DNA of 64,000 nucleotides from an uncultured Gammaproteobacteria bacterium (GTDB lineage Bacteria > Pseudomonadota > Gammaproteobacteria > Eutrophobiales > Eutrophobiaceae): NCBI GenBank assembly GCA_958295485.1, contig OY282354.1, positions 2,938,042 to 3,002,041 on the forward strand. The letters are read 5' to 3'. The position numbers were made by a program, and so were the translations under genes. Shown piece after piece: positions 56,507-64,000 of this stretch (position 1 is its first letter; each line of letters starts with the position of its first letter). The notes under the pieces were generated by a model. It worked only from the letters and a program-made list of their open reading frames with translations. It was not told the DNA's origin and did no database searches.

Positions 56507-58027
56507 ATGACGATAATCAGACAAAACGATCTAATAGAAAGCGTAGCCGATTCTTTGCAATTTATTTCGTACTATCATCCCGGGGATTTTATCGGGGCGG
56601 TACACCAGGCATACGAAAAAGAGGAATCCCCGGCGGCCAGGGACGCGCTGGCGCAAATACTGGTTAATTCCCGCATGTGCGCCGAAGGCCGGAGGCCGAT
56701 TTGTCAGGATACCGGAATCGTGACGGTGTTTATTAAAATCGGCATGAACGTTCGTTGGGACGATGCCGATATGAGCGTGACAGACATGATTAATGAAGGC
56801 GTCAGGCGAGCCTATACCCTCGAGGATAACGTACTGCGCCCCTCCATTTTATCGGACCCTGCCGGCAGCAGGAAAAATACGGGTGACAACACGCCGGCAG
56901 TCATTCATACGGAGGTGACGCCCGGGGATGAAGTCGAAGTCCACGTCGCGGCAAAAGGCGGAGGTTCCGAGAACAAAGCGAAGATGGCGATGCTCAACCC
57001 CAACGACAGTATTTCCGATTGGATCGTCGAGGTAGTGCCGACCTTAGGGGCAGGCTGGTGCCCGCCGGGGATTTTGGGCATAGGCATCGGCGGCACCGCG
57101 GAGAAAGCCGTCATACTGGCAAAAGAGGCCTTGCTCGCGCCCATAGACATCCAGGAACTGAAACAACGGGGGCCCCAATCAAACATTGAAGATTTGCGGC
57201 TGGAAATTTTCGACCGGGTTAACGACCTGGGGATCGGCGCCCAGGGTCTTGGTGGCTTGACTACGGCGCTGGACGTCAAGATCATCGACTATCCCACCCA
57301 TGCCGCATCACTGCCCGTGGCCTTGATCCCCAACTGCGCCGCCACCCGTCATACACATTTTACCCTGGATGGCAGCGGGCCGGCCCTGCAAACACCGCCG
57401 GCCCTGGACGACTGGCCGAAGATAAGCTGGGAAGCCGGTCCTGACTCCCGCCGCGTGAACCTGGATGCGCTCACGCGGGATGACGTCGCCGACTGGCGTC
57501 CCGGTGAAACCCTGTTGTTAAGCGGCAAATTATTGACCGGTCGGGACGCCGCCCATAAGAAGCTGAAAGACCTGTTGGATAAGGGGGAACCGCTGCCCGC
57601 TGAAGTCGATTTCAGTAATCGGTTTATCTATTACGTGGGACCCGTTGATGCAGTCAGGGATGAAGTCGTCGGGCCGGCAGGGCCCACCACTGCGACCAGA
57701 ATGGATAAATTTACCGGCATGATGTTGGAGAAAACAGGGTTAATCGGCATGATAGGCAAAGCAGAACGGGGCCCGATTGCAATAACGGCCATAAAGCAAT
57801 ACGGCGCCGTCTATTTGACCGCCGTCGGCGGCGCCGCCTACCTGGTATCCAAGGCGATTACCAACTCCAGGATAGTCGCGTTCCCGGAGATGGGCATGGA
57901 AGCCATACATGAATTTGAAGTAAAAGACATGCCGGTTACCGTTGCCGTGGATGCCAGCGGCAATTCCGTCCATCAAATGGGCCCTGCACAGTGGAAAGAA
58001 ATCATCATCAAGAGAAAAAGCTCGTAG
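56507..58027 (+). CDS. fumA: Fumarate hydratase, class I
   Basis: A 506-residue iron-sulfur fumarase with alpha and beta parts in one chain. The cluster Cys are expected in RPICQDTGIVTVF, in the IPNCAATRHTHF region and in the AGWCPPG segment. The beta part has GRDAAHKKLKDLLDKGEPLP and GPTTATRMDKFTGMMLEKTGLIGMIGKAERG. It interconverts fumarate and malate. The open frame extends to 56372 but passes through the MITE-like repeat, so ATG 56507 (MTIIRQNDLIESVADSLQFISYYHPGDF) is the family start. Confidence 0.93.
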   Translation: MTIIRQNDLIESVADSLQFISYYHPGDFIGAVHQAYEKEESPAARDALAQILVNSRMCAEGRRPICQDTGIVTVFIKIGMNVRWDDADMSVTDMINEGVRRAYTLEDNVLRPSILSDPAGSRKNTGDNTPAVIHTEVTPGDEVEVHVAAKGGGSENKAKMAMLNPNDSISDWIVEVVPTLGAGWCPPGILGIGIGGTAEKAVILAKEALLAPIDIQELKQRGPQSNIEDLRLEIFDRVNDLGIGAQGLGGLTTALDVKIIDYPTHAASLPVALIPNCAATRHTHFTLDGSGPALQTPPALDDWPKISWEAGPDSRRVNLDALTRDDVADWRPGETLLLSGKLLTGRDAAHKKLKDLLDKGEPLPAEVDFSNRFIYYVGPVDAVRDEVVGPAGPTTATRMDKFTGMMLEKTGLIGMIGKAERGPIAITAIKQYGAVYLTAVGGAAYLVSKAITNSRIVAFPEMGMEAIHEFEVKDMPVTVAVDASGNSVHQMGPAQWKEIIIKRKSS

Positions 58028-58069
58028 ACCGCTTTGCTATCATTCTTCAATTTTGTTATCATTCCAACC

Positions 58070-58276
58070 ATGAGAACGAACGTTGTTGAACGTCGCGGAA
58101 AGTTGGAGGAGCTTGATCGTTCGTTTGATGTGCGCTTTTGGCAAGCGCAATCTCCAAAAGCGCGTTTCGACGCTACTTGGAGTCTGATCGCTCACTACGC
58201 CAAGATCAAAGGCCTTGATGTTCGTCAACTCCGACTTCAGCGATCTGTTGAGACTTTTCAACGTCAACCGCGTTAG
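58070..58276 (+). CDS. Small antitoxin-like partner of a nucleotidyltransferase module (remnant)
   Basis: A 68-residue protein, MRTNVVERRGKLEELDRSFD..., of a family of short proteins encoded just before, and overlapping, MNT/AbiEii-like nucleotidyltransferases. It appears complete, with KIKGLDVRQLRLQRSVETF at its end. Its partner is truncated, so the module is probably dead. The toxin-antitoxin interpretation is from the gene pairing, not from a known assay. Confidence 0.6.
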   Translation: MRTNVVERRGKLEELDRSFDVRFWQAQSPKARFDATWSLIAHYAKIKGLDVRQLRLQRSVETFQRQPR

Positions 58277-58397
58277 ATACCTGGTCGTCGGCGGGTACGC
58301 CGTAGTCCAGTATGCCGAACCGCGTTTCACCAATGATCTCGACCTCCCACTCTCTTCATCCATTATGGGATACGTGGCTGACATTTTTTATGAGTGA
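58218..58397 (+). pseudogene. Truncated nucleotidyltransferase (AbiEii/DUF6036-like)
   Basis: From ATG 58218 the frame encodes MFVNSDFSDLLRLFNVNRVR, then YLVVGGYAVVQYAEPRFTNDLDL, the N-terminal GG...DxD nucleotidyltransferase core. Homology stops right after DLDL (about 58345), where family members continue for another ~100 residues. The frame ends at 58397 inside the next gene's start. It overlaps the upstream small gene by 59 bases, the usual arrangement of the pair. Confidence 0.7.
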
Positions 58398-59205
58398 GCT
58401 CAAGGCGATCATTTTTGACATGGATGGAACGCTTGCCGATACGGAAGATATTCATCGCCGGGCCTTTAATCTCGCTTTCGAGGAATTTGGCTATCCGTTG
58501 AACTGGTCCCATAGTGAGTACAAAAGGCTGCTCTCTATTTCCGGCGGAAAAGAGAGAATTCGTCACTGTCTGGAATCCCGGCATCTGGTCAATAACGAAC
58601 GTAAAGAATTATATGAAATTACTGACGCCATACACCGGAAGAAATCTGATTTGTACAGGCAAAAACTTGTGGCGGATAAAATTGAATTACGCCCGGGCAT
58701 TCGCAGACTTATTACCGAATCCGGACAAGCGGGGATTCAATTGGCGATCGCGACAAGTTCCTCCGGAAAAAATGTAGTGACCTTGCTGGATAGCGCCCTG
58801 GGCAAAAACAGCAGCGAGCTTTTTTCCGCCATAGTCACGTGTGATACCGTGCAGGATAAAAAGCCATCTGCCGCGGTTTACCATGCCACGCTATCTGAAT
58901 TGGGTCTTGAACCGGAAAACTGTATCGCGATAGAAGATACAAAAAATGGCAATCTTGCCGCGCTTGCGGCCGGCATGAAAACGATAATAACCACGCATGC
59001 CTTGACCGTTGATGATGATTTCTCAGGGGCGTCACTTGTTTTATATCACCTGGGGGAACCCGATAAACCATTCAAATTGATAGCGGGAAACTCATACAAT
59101 GCCCATTACGTTGATCTTGCCCTGTTGAAATTAATACACTCTCCCCCTGAGGCCATCCCGGCCGACCAAGGCTTGTCCAACTACGCAAGGGTTGCCGCAA
59201 AATAA
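58390..59205 (+). CDS. HAD-superfamily hydrolase (CbbY/beta-phosphoglucomutase-like)
   Basis: A 271-residue protein from ATG 58390. Motif I is IIFDMDGTLADTEDIHRRAF, motif II is IATSSSGKN, the lysine is in VQDKKPSAAVYHATLSELGLEPENCIAIEDTKNG, and motif III/IV is EDTKNG. The helical cap is of subclass I. It dephosphorylates or isomerises a sugar phosphate; CbbY acts on xylulose-1,5-bisphosphate, but no rubisco is seen. The frame is open upstream from 58312, which is remnant nucleotidyltransferase DNA. The start abuts a decayed toxin-antitoxin module, so native promoter sequence may have been replaced. oxyR follows 19 bases later. Confidence 0.87.
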   Translation: MSELKAIIFDMDGTLADTEDIHRRAFNLAFEEFGYPLNWSHSEYKRLLSISGGKERIRHCLESRHLVNNERKELYEITDAIHRKKSDLYRQKLVADKIELRPGIRRLITESGQAGIQLAIATSSSGKNVVTLLDSALGKNSSELFSAIVTCDTVQDKKPSAAVYHATLSELGLEPENCIAIEDTKNGNLAALAAGMKTIITTHALTVDDDFSGASLVLYHLGEPDKPFKLIAGNSYNAHYVDLALLKLIHSPPEAIPADQGLSNYARVAAK

Positions 59206-59224
59206 ACGGGGAGGCGGTTGAAGC

Positions 59225-60178
59225 ATGACTCTCACGGAATTGCGTTATATCGTCGCCGTCTCACGGGAACTGCATTTCGGCAAAGCTGCCGCAGCGTGTT
59301 TTGTCAGCCAACCCACGCTCAGCGTCGCCGTCAAAAAGCTGGAAGACGAACTTGGCGTGACCCTGTTTGAAAGACATCAACATGACGTAGCGGTCACGCC
59401 AGTCGGACGGCGCATCATTGACCAGGCTATTTTAGTGTTGGAACAGGCAAATTTAATAAAATCAATCGCAGGAGAGGGAAAAGATCAATTAAAAGGACCA
59501 TTGAGGTTGGGGGTGATATACACGATTGGCCCTTTTCTGCTGCCGTATCTCATACCGTTGCTCAACCGGGAAGCCCCGGATTTAACCCTTATAATCGAAG
59601 AAGATTTTACGATGAATTTAGCCGGGCAATTAAAGCGCGGCGAGTTGGACATGATTATCATTTCCACGCCTTTCGAACAACCGGGCGTAAACATGGATAT
59701 ATTGTACAAGGAACCGTTCACGGTCGTATTGCCCAAAAACCATAAGTTGACGGATAAAAAACAAATCAAGGCAGACGACTTGATCGATGAAACCCTGTTA
59801 TTGCTGAAAGCGGGCAACTGTTTCAGGGACCAGGTCATGGATGCCTGCCCGGCCTGCAGAAGTGATACTTTCTCAAAGGACAAAATACAAAAAACCCTGG
59901 AGGGGAGTTCAATTGAAACCATCAAACAGATGGTTGCAGCCGGGTCAGGCGTAACCGTATTGCCTTCAACCGCCGTCCAGGCGCATGATGGACTTGGCAA
60001 CCTGATTGAATACATGCCGTTCGCAAAACCGGCGCCGGAGAGAGACGTAGCCCTGGCCTGGCGCAATTCCTATCCGGGAAAACAACTCGTGCAATTTATC
60101 GGCCAAATGATCAGGAAATGCGAGCTTCCCAACAGGGCAAACGCATACCTTGATCAAAATCCCCTGGGGATACCCTGA
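59225..60178 (+). CDS. oxyR: Hydrogen-peroxide-sensing LysR regulator OxyR
   Basis: A 317-residue LysR-type regulator. The wHTH (~1-60) is LRYIVAVSRELHFGKAAAACFVSQPTLSVAVKKLEDELG. The redox loop KAGNCFRDQVMDAC places Cys at residues 199 and 208, the E. coli OxyR positions. A third Cys at 211 is extra. Oxidation to the 199-208 disulfide activates antioxidant genes. No katG, ahpC or dps lies nearby in the window. It follows the HAD gene closely and is convergent with an AraC gene. Confidence 0.92.
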   Translation: MTLTELRYIVAVSRELHFGKAAAACFVSQPTLSVAVKKLEDELGVTLFERHQHDVAVTPVGRRIIDQAILVLEQANLIKSIAGEGKDQLKGPLRLGVIYTIGPFLLPYLIPLLNREAPDLTLIIEEDFTMNLAGQLKRGELDMIIISTPFEQPGVNMDILYKEPFTVVLPKNHKLTDKKQIKADDLIDETLLLLKAGNCFRDQVMDACPACRSDTFSKDKIQKTLEGSSIETIKQMVAAGSGVTVLPSTAVQAHDGLGNLIEYMPFAKPAPERDVALAWRNSYPGKQLVQFIGQMIRKCELPNRANAYLDQNPLGIP

Positions 60179-60184
60179 ATAAGC

Positions 60185-60198
60185 CCCCCTGACAAGGG
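60185..60198. repeat. Second copy of the small palindromic repeat
   Basis: CCCCTGACAAGGGG at 60185-60198 in the oxyR/AraC convergent spacer. It is the reverse complement of the core at 26447-26460. Confidence 0.4.
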
Positions 60199-60261
60199 GA
60201 ACAAGCCTTTGGCGATAACCCCTTACCAGGTTATGACTTAAAGTATGCGTTTGCCCTGGGA

Positions 60262-61299
60262 TTAGCCGGCGATTGAATGTTTATTGAGCCGGCGATATTC
60301 GGTAAACGTCTGTCCGAACCAGGTTTTGAAACGAAAGGAAAAGCTGGGGAGATCGGAAAAACCAAGCATATAGGCCAACTGTGTCGCGTTCGCGCCGGGA
60401 TTCTGGATGTATTCCATGGCCAATTCCTTTCTTACCTCTTCCAGTAAGTCACTGAAACTCACTCTCTCCGCCCGCAGTTTTCTCTGCAATGTCCTGGCGC
60501 TCATATTCAAACTGGAAGCTACATATCCGATACCGAATTTATCGCTGGTCAAGGTTTGCTTGATCTTCAATCTTACGCGTACTGACAGGTGTTTACTTTC
60601 ATCCAGGGAGTAGAGGTAATCACGACATAATTTATCCTGGTAGTTTGCCAGTTGCATATTGGCGCCGGGCAGCGCTCTTTCAACGTCGGCCCGCTGAAAC
60701 CGCAAGGTGTGATGTCGGGACTTGTAGAATAACGGCGCCCGGATCAGTTCGTTGAATGAATCAGGATACTGGCTCTTGTCCCATGGCACTTCTACGGCTG
60801 TCGGCGAGAACTCGGGCCCGGATAATTCCCGACAAACTTTTAACAGGAACAAGACAAGGACATCGGAAGTAATGTGACTCTTTACCGGCCGTAAATCCTC
60901 AATAACAAAGATAAATTCGCGTTCCGTCCTGCGCGTGAACAGGTTGACCGATGAACTGAACATCTCGCGATAGGCGCATAATCGGTTAAACAGGTCCACA
61001 ATAGAGCTGCTTGCGTACAAAGCGAAACCCAGGGCATGGAATGAACTGGCGTTAAGGTATCGGACAATCCGTTCTGCAAGCAGCGCGCTGTCCGCAACGC
61101 TGGTCTCGGCGATACGCCAAACGTGTTGCATTTTCTCAACAGGATTTCGCACGTAGGATTTTCCCTGCTCATTGGGGTCTAACCCGCAGTCAAGAAATAC
61201 CTGATGCCCGTCAATCCCCAAGGAGTTTAACGCCAGCAGTACCGCCCGACCCCAACCGCTGATAGAGGTGCCAAGATGTAATTCTGCGTTTCTGGTCAT
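60262..61299 (-). CDS. AraC-family transcriptional regulator
   Basis: A 345-residue form from ATG 61299. An Arabinose_bd (PF12625-like) N-terminal domain contains LGFALYASSSIVDLFNRLCAYREMF. A C-terminal double-HTH (VASSLNMSARTLQRKLRAERVSFSDLLEEVRKELAMEYI ... YMLGFSDLPSFSFRFKTWFGQTFTEYR) follows, with the usual FSDxxxFxRxFKxxxGxxPxxYR-like signature. Alternative starts are ATG 61374, ATG 61356 and GTG 61416; none has a clear ribosome site. Divergent from the second TonB receptor, which it probably controls. Confidence 0.85.
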   Translation of the reverse strand: MTRNAELHLGTSISGWGRAVLLALNSLGIDGHQVFLDCGLDPNEQGKSYVRNPVEKMQHVWRIAETSVADSALLAERIVRYLNASSFHALGFALYASSSIVDLFNRLCAYREMFSSSVNLFTRRTEREFIFVIEDLRPVKSHITSDVLVLFLLKVCRELSGPEFSPTAVEVPWDKSQYPDSFNELIRAPLFYKSRHHTLRFQRADVERALPGANMQLANYQDKLCRDYLYSLDESKHLSVRVRLKIKQTLTSDKFGIGYVASSLNMSARTLQRKLRAERVSFSDLLEEVRKELAMEYIQNPGANATQLAYMLGFSDLPSFSFRFKTWFGQTFTEYRRLNKHSIAG

Positions 61300-61524
61300 T
61301 TTGGCATTCGTATTTGTTGTGGATATATCTGGCCCTGTTTCAGAAGCTTCCCGCATTCTCAGTCGTCCAGTCATGGGTAGACATCTGCTGATTTTGGAAA
61401 GGCCAGGCCAACACACTAACTATGGCATATTATATTAATAAATTGGCGTGAAATATTAAGATTTTACATAATCTATCCAATAAATTGTTATTCATTCAAG
61501 TACTACCTATGGGGACTGTGACGA

Positions 61525-63774
61525 ATGAATATCCGATTTATAATTCTTGCCAATTTATTTTTCCTGATGAGTGGCGCTATATCCGCACAGACCGTATTGG
61601 AAGAGATTACGGTGACTGCCAGAAAGAGGGTGGAGTCCTTGGATGACGTACCTATTTCAGTTTCCGTCACCAGCGGTGAAAAACTGGACCGTATGTCCAT
61701 TCGCCGTCTGGAAGAACTCTCGGCATTTACGCCTAACTTGCAGATTAATGAGAACGCGACCCAGCAGAGCGTCACTATCCGCGGGATAGGTTCCGGGGCG
61801 AACCAGGCCTTTGAACAATCGGTCGGCACTTATATAGACGGGGTGTATTTCGGCCGCGGCCGGTCCGCGCGCAACCCGTTTTTCGACGTGGAACGAGTCG
61901 AAGTTCTGAAAGGCCCCCAGGGTATCCTGTTCGGCAAAAATACGATCGCCGGCGCCATCAACGTCATCACCAGGAAGCCGAGCGAAGAAATGGAAGGCTA
62001 CATTGCCGGGGAATATTTCACCGAAACGGATCAATGGGGTATTACCGGCGTACTTTCCGGCCCGTTGAGCGATAGCTTGTCAGGCCGCATAGCGGCCAAC
62101 TATCAATCGGCAAGCGGCTATATCGACAATTCCTATGCCGGTGGCGATGAGCCGAATCGCGAGGAATACATGCTACGGGGCACTTTTGTCTGGGATGCTA
62201 CGGAGCGACTGGCGGTCACGCTCAAGGGAGAGGTTTCTTCCTATGACGTTGACGGCAGGAACGCGCAAATGGTGGCCGCAGGACCATTGGCGGGGCTTTA
62301 TGCGGCGACCGATCCGGCTTTTGAGACCGAACTGGATTATAACAACGCAACGCCCGGGGATGATTTTGACAACACGGATACCGGCAATGTCACCCTGACC
62401 CTTGACTATGAGGTCAACGACAGCCTGACCCTCACGTCGATCACGTCCTACGTGGAATACGACTTTACCAACAATATACCGGCTGAGTTTGCCCCCGTCC
62501 CGGAATATGCGGAGCAGTCAAATAAGCAGGAGCATGATCAATTTTCCGAGGAGCTACGGGTTCATTTTGTCTCCGCCGATTCCCGCTTCGAGTTCCTCGG
62601 CGGTCTCTATTACCAGACTGAAAACCTGAGTATCGAGGAATCATTCAATTTCAACTTTTCGTCGCTTATCGCCGCCGGTGTTCAGCTGTTTCCGCTTGAC
62701 TCCAGTGTCATTACCTTTTATGACCAGGATACGGAGAGTTTTGCGGCATTCGGCGAGGGGACGGTGAACATTGTTGATCGGTTGCGTCTCTCTGTCGGGT
62801 TGCGTTATACGGATGATGAAAAAGAAGTGGATAAAGAACTGCTTATCGCCGCCCTGGGTACGCAAACCCGGGCCCCTGGGCAGGAGCCGTTTGCCCGGAT
62901 AATCGGCCGCATCCCCCACGCCTACAACCTGGACAGGAACGATACGGATCTCTCTCCCTCAGCGGGACTGCAATTTGACCTGACCGATGAGGCCATGATT
63001 TACGCCACCTACTCTGAAGGGTTTAAATCCGGCGGCTTCGATGCCCAGAACGTGGGGGGCGCGCTGGAGCTCGCCGCGTTTGACCCGGAGGAGGTGGAAG
63101 CCTGGGAAACAGGCGGCAAGTTTACTCTTCTCGGTGGCGCCGCGAAGCTGAATATAGCGTATTTCAATAATCAATATAAGGATTTGCAGGTGGCGGCCTG
63201 GAACGGTTTTGCCTTTATTGTCGAAAATGCCGCATCAGCCACTTCCCAGGGAGTGGAAGCAGACGGCCAATGGCGGATAACGGAGAACTTTACCATTGGA
63301 GGCGCTATCGCCTGGCTCGACGCGGAATACGATGACTTCCCCGGCGCCGTCTGTACAGCGCCGCAACAAACAGCATTCGCGGCCACGGGCCGGCCGGCCG
63401 GACAATGCAACCAGGACCTCTCCGGCAAGGATTTACAGTTCTCGCCGGAAATAGCCGGCAACGTGAATGCGGAATACAGCGCGCCGGTTGGCAATTACCG
63501 TCTGACATTGCAGGGCGACGTCAACTTTACCGGCAGTTACCATACCGCGCTGGACCTCGACCCGTTGGCAAGACAGGACGGTTTTGCCAAACTGAATGCC
63601 AGGGTCGAGCTCGCTGCCGGCGATGATCGCTGGAGTGTGGCCCTGGTCGGCAAAAATCTCACCGATAAAAAGACCACGACCTGGATCAATGATTTGCCGG
63701 TATTTCGCGGCGCTTATTTCGGTTTTATCGACCCCCCGCGCAGCGTCGGTGTACAGGCGCGTATTTCCATGTAG
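61525..63774 (+). CDS. TonB-dependent receptor
   Basis: A 749-residue receptor. Signal peptide IRFIILANLFFLMSGAISAQ is followed by LEEITVTARKRVESLDDVPISVSV. The plug has SVTIRGIGSGANQAFEQSVGTYIDGVYFGRGR and RVEVLKGPQGILFGKNTIAGAINVITRKP, then the barrel ending VGVQARISM. A Cys pair in the extracellular region (VCTAPQQ ... QCNQDL) may be disulfide-linked. It is divergent from an AraC regulator and directly upstream of a sulfatase, suggesting uptake of a sulfated glycan or sterol-like compound. That ligand is inference. Confidence 0.94.
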   Translation: MNIRFIILANLFFLMSGAISAQTVLEEITVTARKRVESLDDVPISVSVTSGEKLDRMSIRRLEELSAFTPNLQINENATQQSVTIRGIGSGANQAFEQSVGTYIDGVYFGRGRSARNPFFDVERVEVLKGPQGILFGKNTIAGAINVITRKPSEEMEGYIAGEYFTETDQWGITGVLSGPLSDSLSGRIAANYQSASGYIDNSYAGGDEPNREEYMLRGTFVWDATERLAVTLKGEVSSYDVDGRNAQMVAAGPLAGLYAATDPAFETELDYNNATPGDDFDNTDTGNVTLTLDYEVNDSLTLTSITSYVEYDFTNNIPAEFAPVPEYAEQSNKQEHDQFSEELRVHFVSADSRFEFLGGLYYQTENLSIEESFNFNFSSLIAAGVQLFPLDSSVITFYDQDTESFAAFGEGTVNIVDRLRLSVGLRYTDDEKEVDKELLIAALGTQTRAPGQEPFARIIGRIPHAYNLDRNDTDLSPSAGLQFDLTDEAMIYATYSEGFKSGGFDAQNVGGALELAAFDPEEVEAWETGGKFTLLGGAAKLNIAYFNNQYKDLQVAAWNGFAFIVENAASATSQGVEADGQWRITENFTIGGAIAWLDAEYDDFPGAVCTAPQQTAFAATGRPAGQCNQDLSGKDLQFSPEIAGNVNAEYSAPVGNYRLTLQGDVNFTGSYHTALDLDPLARQDGFAKLNARVELAAGDDRWSVALVGKNLTDKKTTTWINDLPVFRGAYFGFIDPPRSVGVQARISM

Positions 63775-63840
63775 AATCAGGCGGGATATTTTCAGTCACG
63801 AACAAACATAAGCTCAACATCAGGGTAACGCGCGGCGGCA

Positions 63841-64000
63841 ATGCGTACTTTTTTATCCATGGCAGTCTGTATTATGGCCTGTTTCGCTTCAGCGCTCAGC
63901 GCGGCGCCCGCGAAGCGCCCCAATATCCTGTTTATCCTTACCGATAACCAGGCAGCCTCACTGCTTGGAAGCTATGGCAATCCTGATATCAGGACCCCAC
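63841..64000 (+). CDS. Sulfatase family protein, N-terminal part (runs off the window)
   Basis: From ATG 63841 the frame reads a signal peptide (MRTFLSMAVCIMACFASALS, then AAPA). It continues with RPNILFILTDNQAASLLGSYGNPDIRTP, the universal start of type I sulfatases, with the metal-binding Asp-Asn. The formylglycine-bearing CxPSR site lies beyond the window. It is likely periplasmic and co-expressed with the TonB receptor 66 bases upstream. Confidence 0.85.
   Translation, partial: MRTFLSMAVCIMACFASALSAAPAKRPNILFILTDNQAASLLGSYGNPDIRTP

Overview
The window looks like a chromosome segment of an uncultured, probably marine or host-associated gammaproteobacterium. Supporting this are an rng-yhdP pair next to mnmA, an OxyR with the classical Cys199/Cys208 pair, a hopanoid gene cluster (dxs, hpnH, hpnB, hpnM, mlaA-like), two large TonB-dependent receptors, acnA, and base composition near 50% GC in the core genes. 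The taxonomic placement is inference from gene content only.

Layout. (1) 1-10500 is an accessory region: a lipocalin-like unknown gene, an AbiEi/AbiEii toxin-antitoxin module lying between two near-identical 52-bp direct repeats, a stub of a HigA-like antitoxin running into the second repeat, a complete IS21-family element (4007-6324, 5-bp target duplication) sitting inside a tyrosine-phosphatase-like gene, a second IS21-like element that has lost its left end (about 6413-8826), a DUF429 gene, and a truncated IS3-family element cut by a third, inverted copy of the repeat. (2) 10558-15752 is a phosphonate biosynthesis operon: pgi, a nucleotidyltransferase, a PEP mutase fused to a second nucleotidyltransferase, and phosphonopyruvate decarboxylase. 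It stops at an 8-codon stub, where (3) 15856-20203, a tightly packed five-gene operon on the minus strand, begins: DUF262 protein, AAA ATPase with DUF3696, an unassigned 313-residue protein, a DUF6884/YaaA-like protein and a GIY-YIG-like nuclease. This is the best candidate for an undescribed (probably anti-phage) system.

(4) 20267-37379 is core: dxs, hpnH, hpnB, hpnM, an mlaA-like lipoprotein gene, rng, yhdP, mnmA, a Uma2-family nuclease, acnA and a NIPSNAP protein. (5) 37456-56240 is a pyrimidine/nucleoside catabolism region: beta-ureidopropionase, dihydropyrimidinase, a class III omega-aminotransferase and malonate-semialdehyde dehydrogenase form one operon next to a RutR-like TetR regulator. 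A cytochrome P450, an MFS transporter, a uracil-DNA-glycosylase-like gene, a GMC oxidoreductase, an esterase, a TonB receptor, thymidine phosphorylase, an LLM flavin oxidoreductase and an NCS1 nucleobase permease follow. Near-identical 16-bp sites (TTGACTnnnnGGTCA[A/G]) precede the P450, the TonB receptor and the NCS1 permease, with a related half-site before the ureidopropionase, suggesting one regulon. (6) 56300-64000 holds a class I fumarase, a decayed two-gene nucleotidyltransferase toxin-antitoxin remnant abutting a HAD phosphatase, oxyR, an AraC-type regulator divergent from a second TonB receptor, and the start of a sulfatase gene running off the right edge.

How parts work together. 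The phosphonate operon would convert PEP to phosphonopyruvate and phosphonoacetaldehyde and probably activate a phosphonate as a nucleotide conjugate. The pyd region would turn dihydropyrimidines into beta-alanine and then acetyl-CoA; the first reductive step is not encoded here. The hpn genes make and move hopanoids, fed with isoprenoid precursors by dxs. No rRNA, functional tRNA or CRISPR array was recognised.
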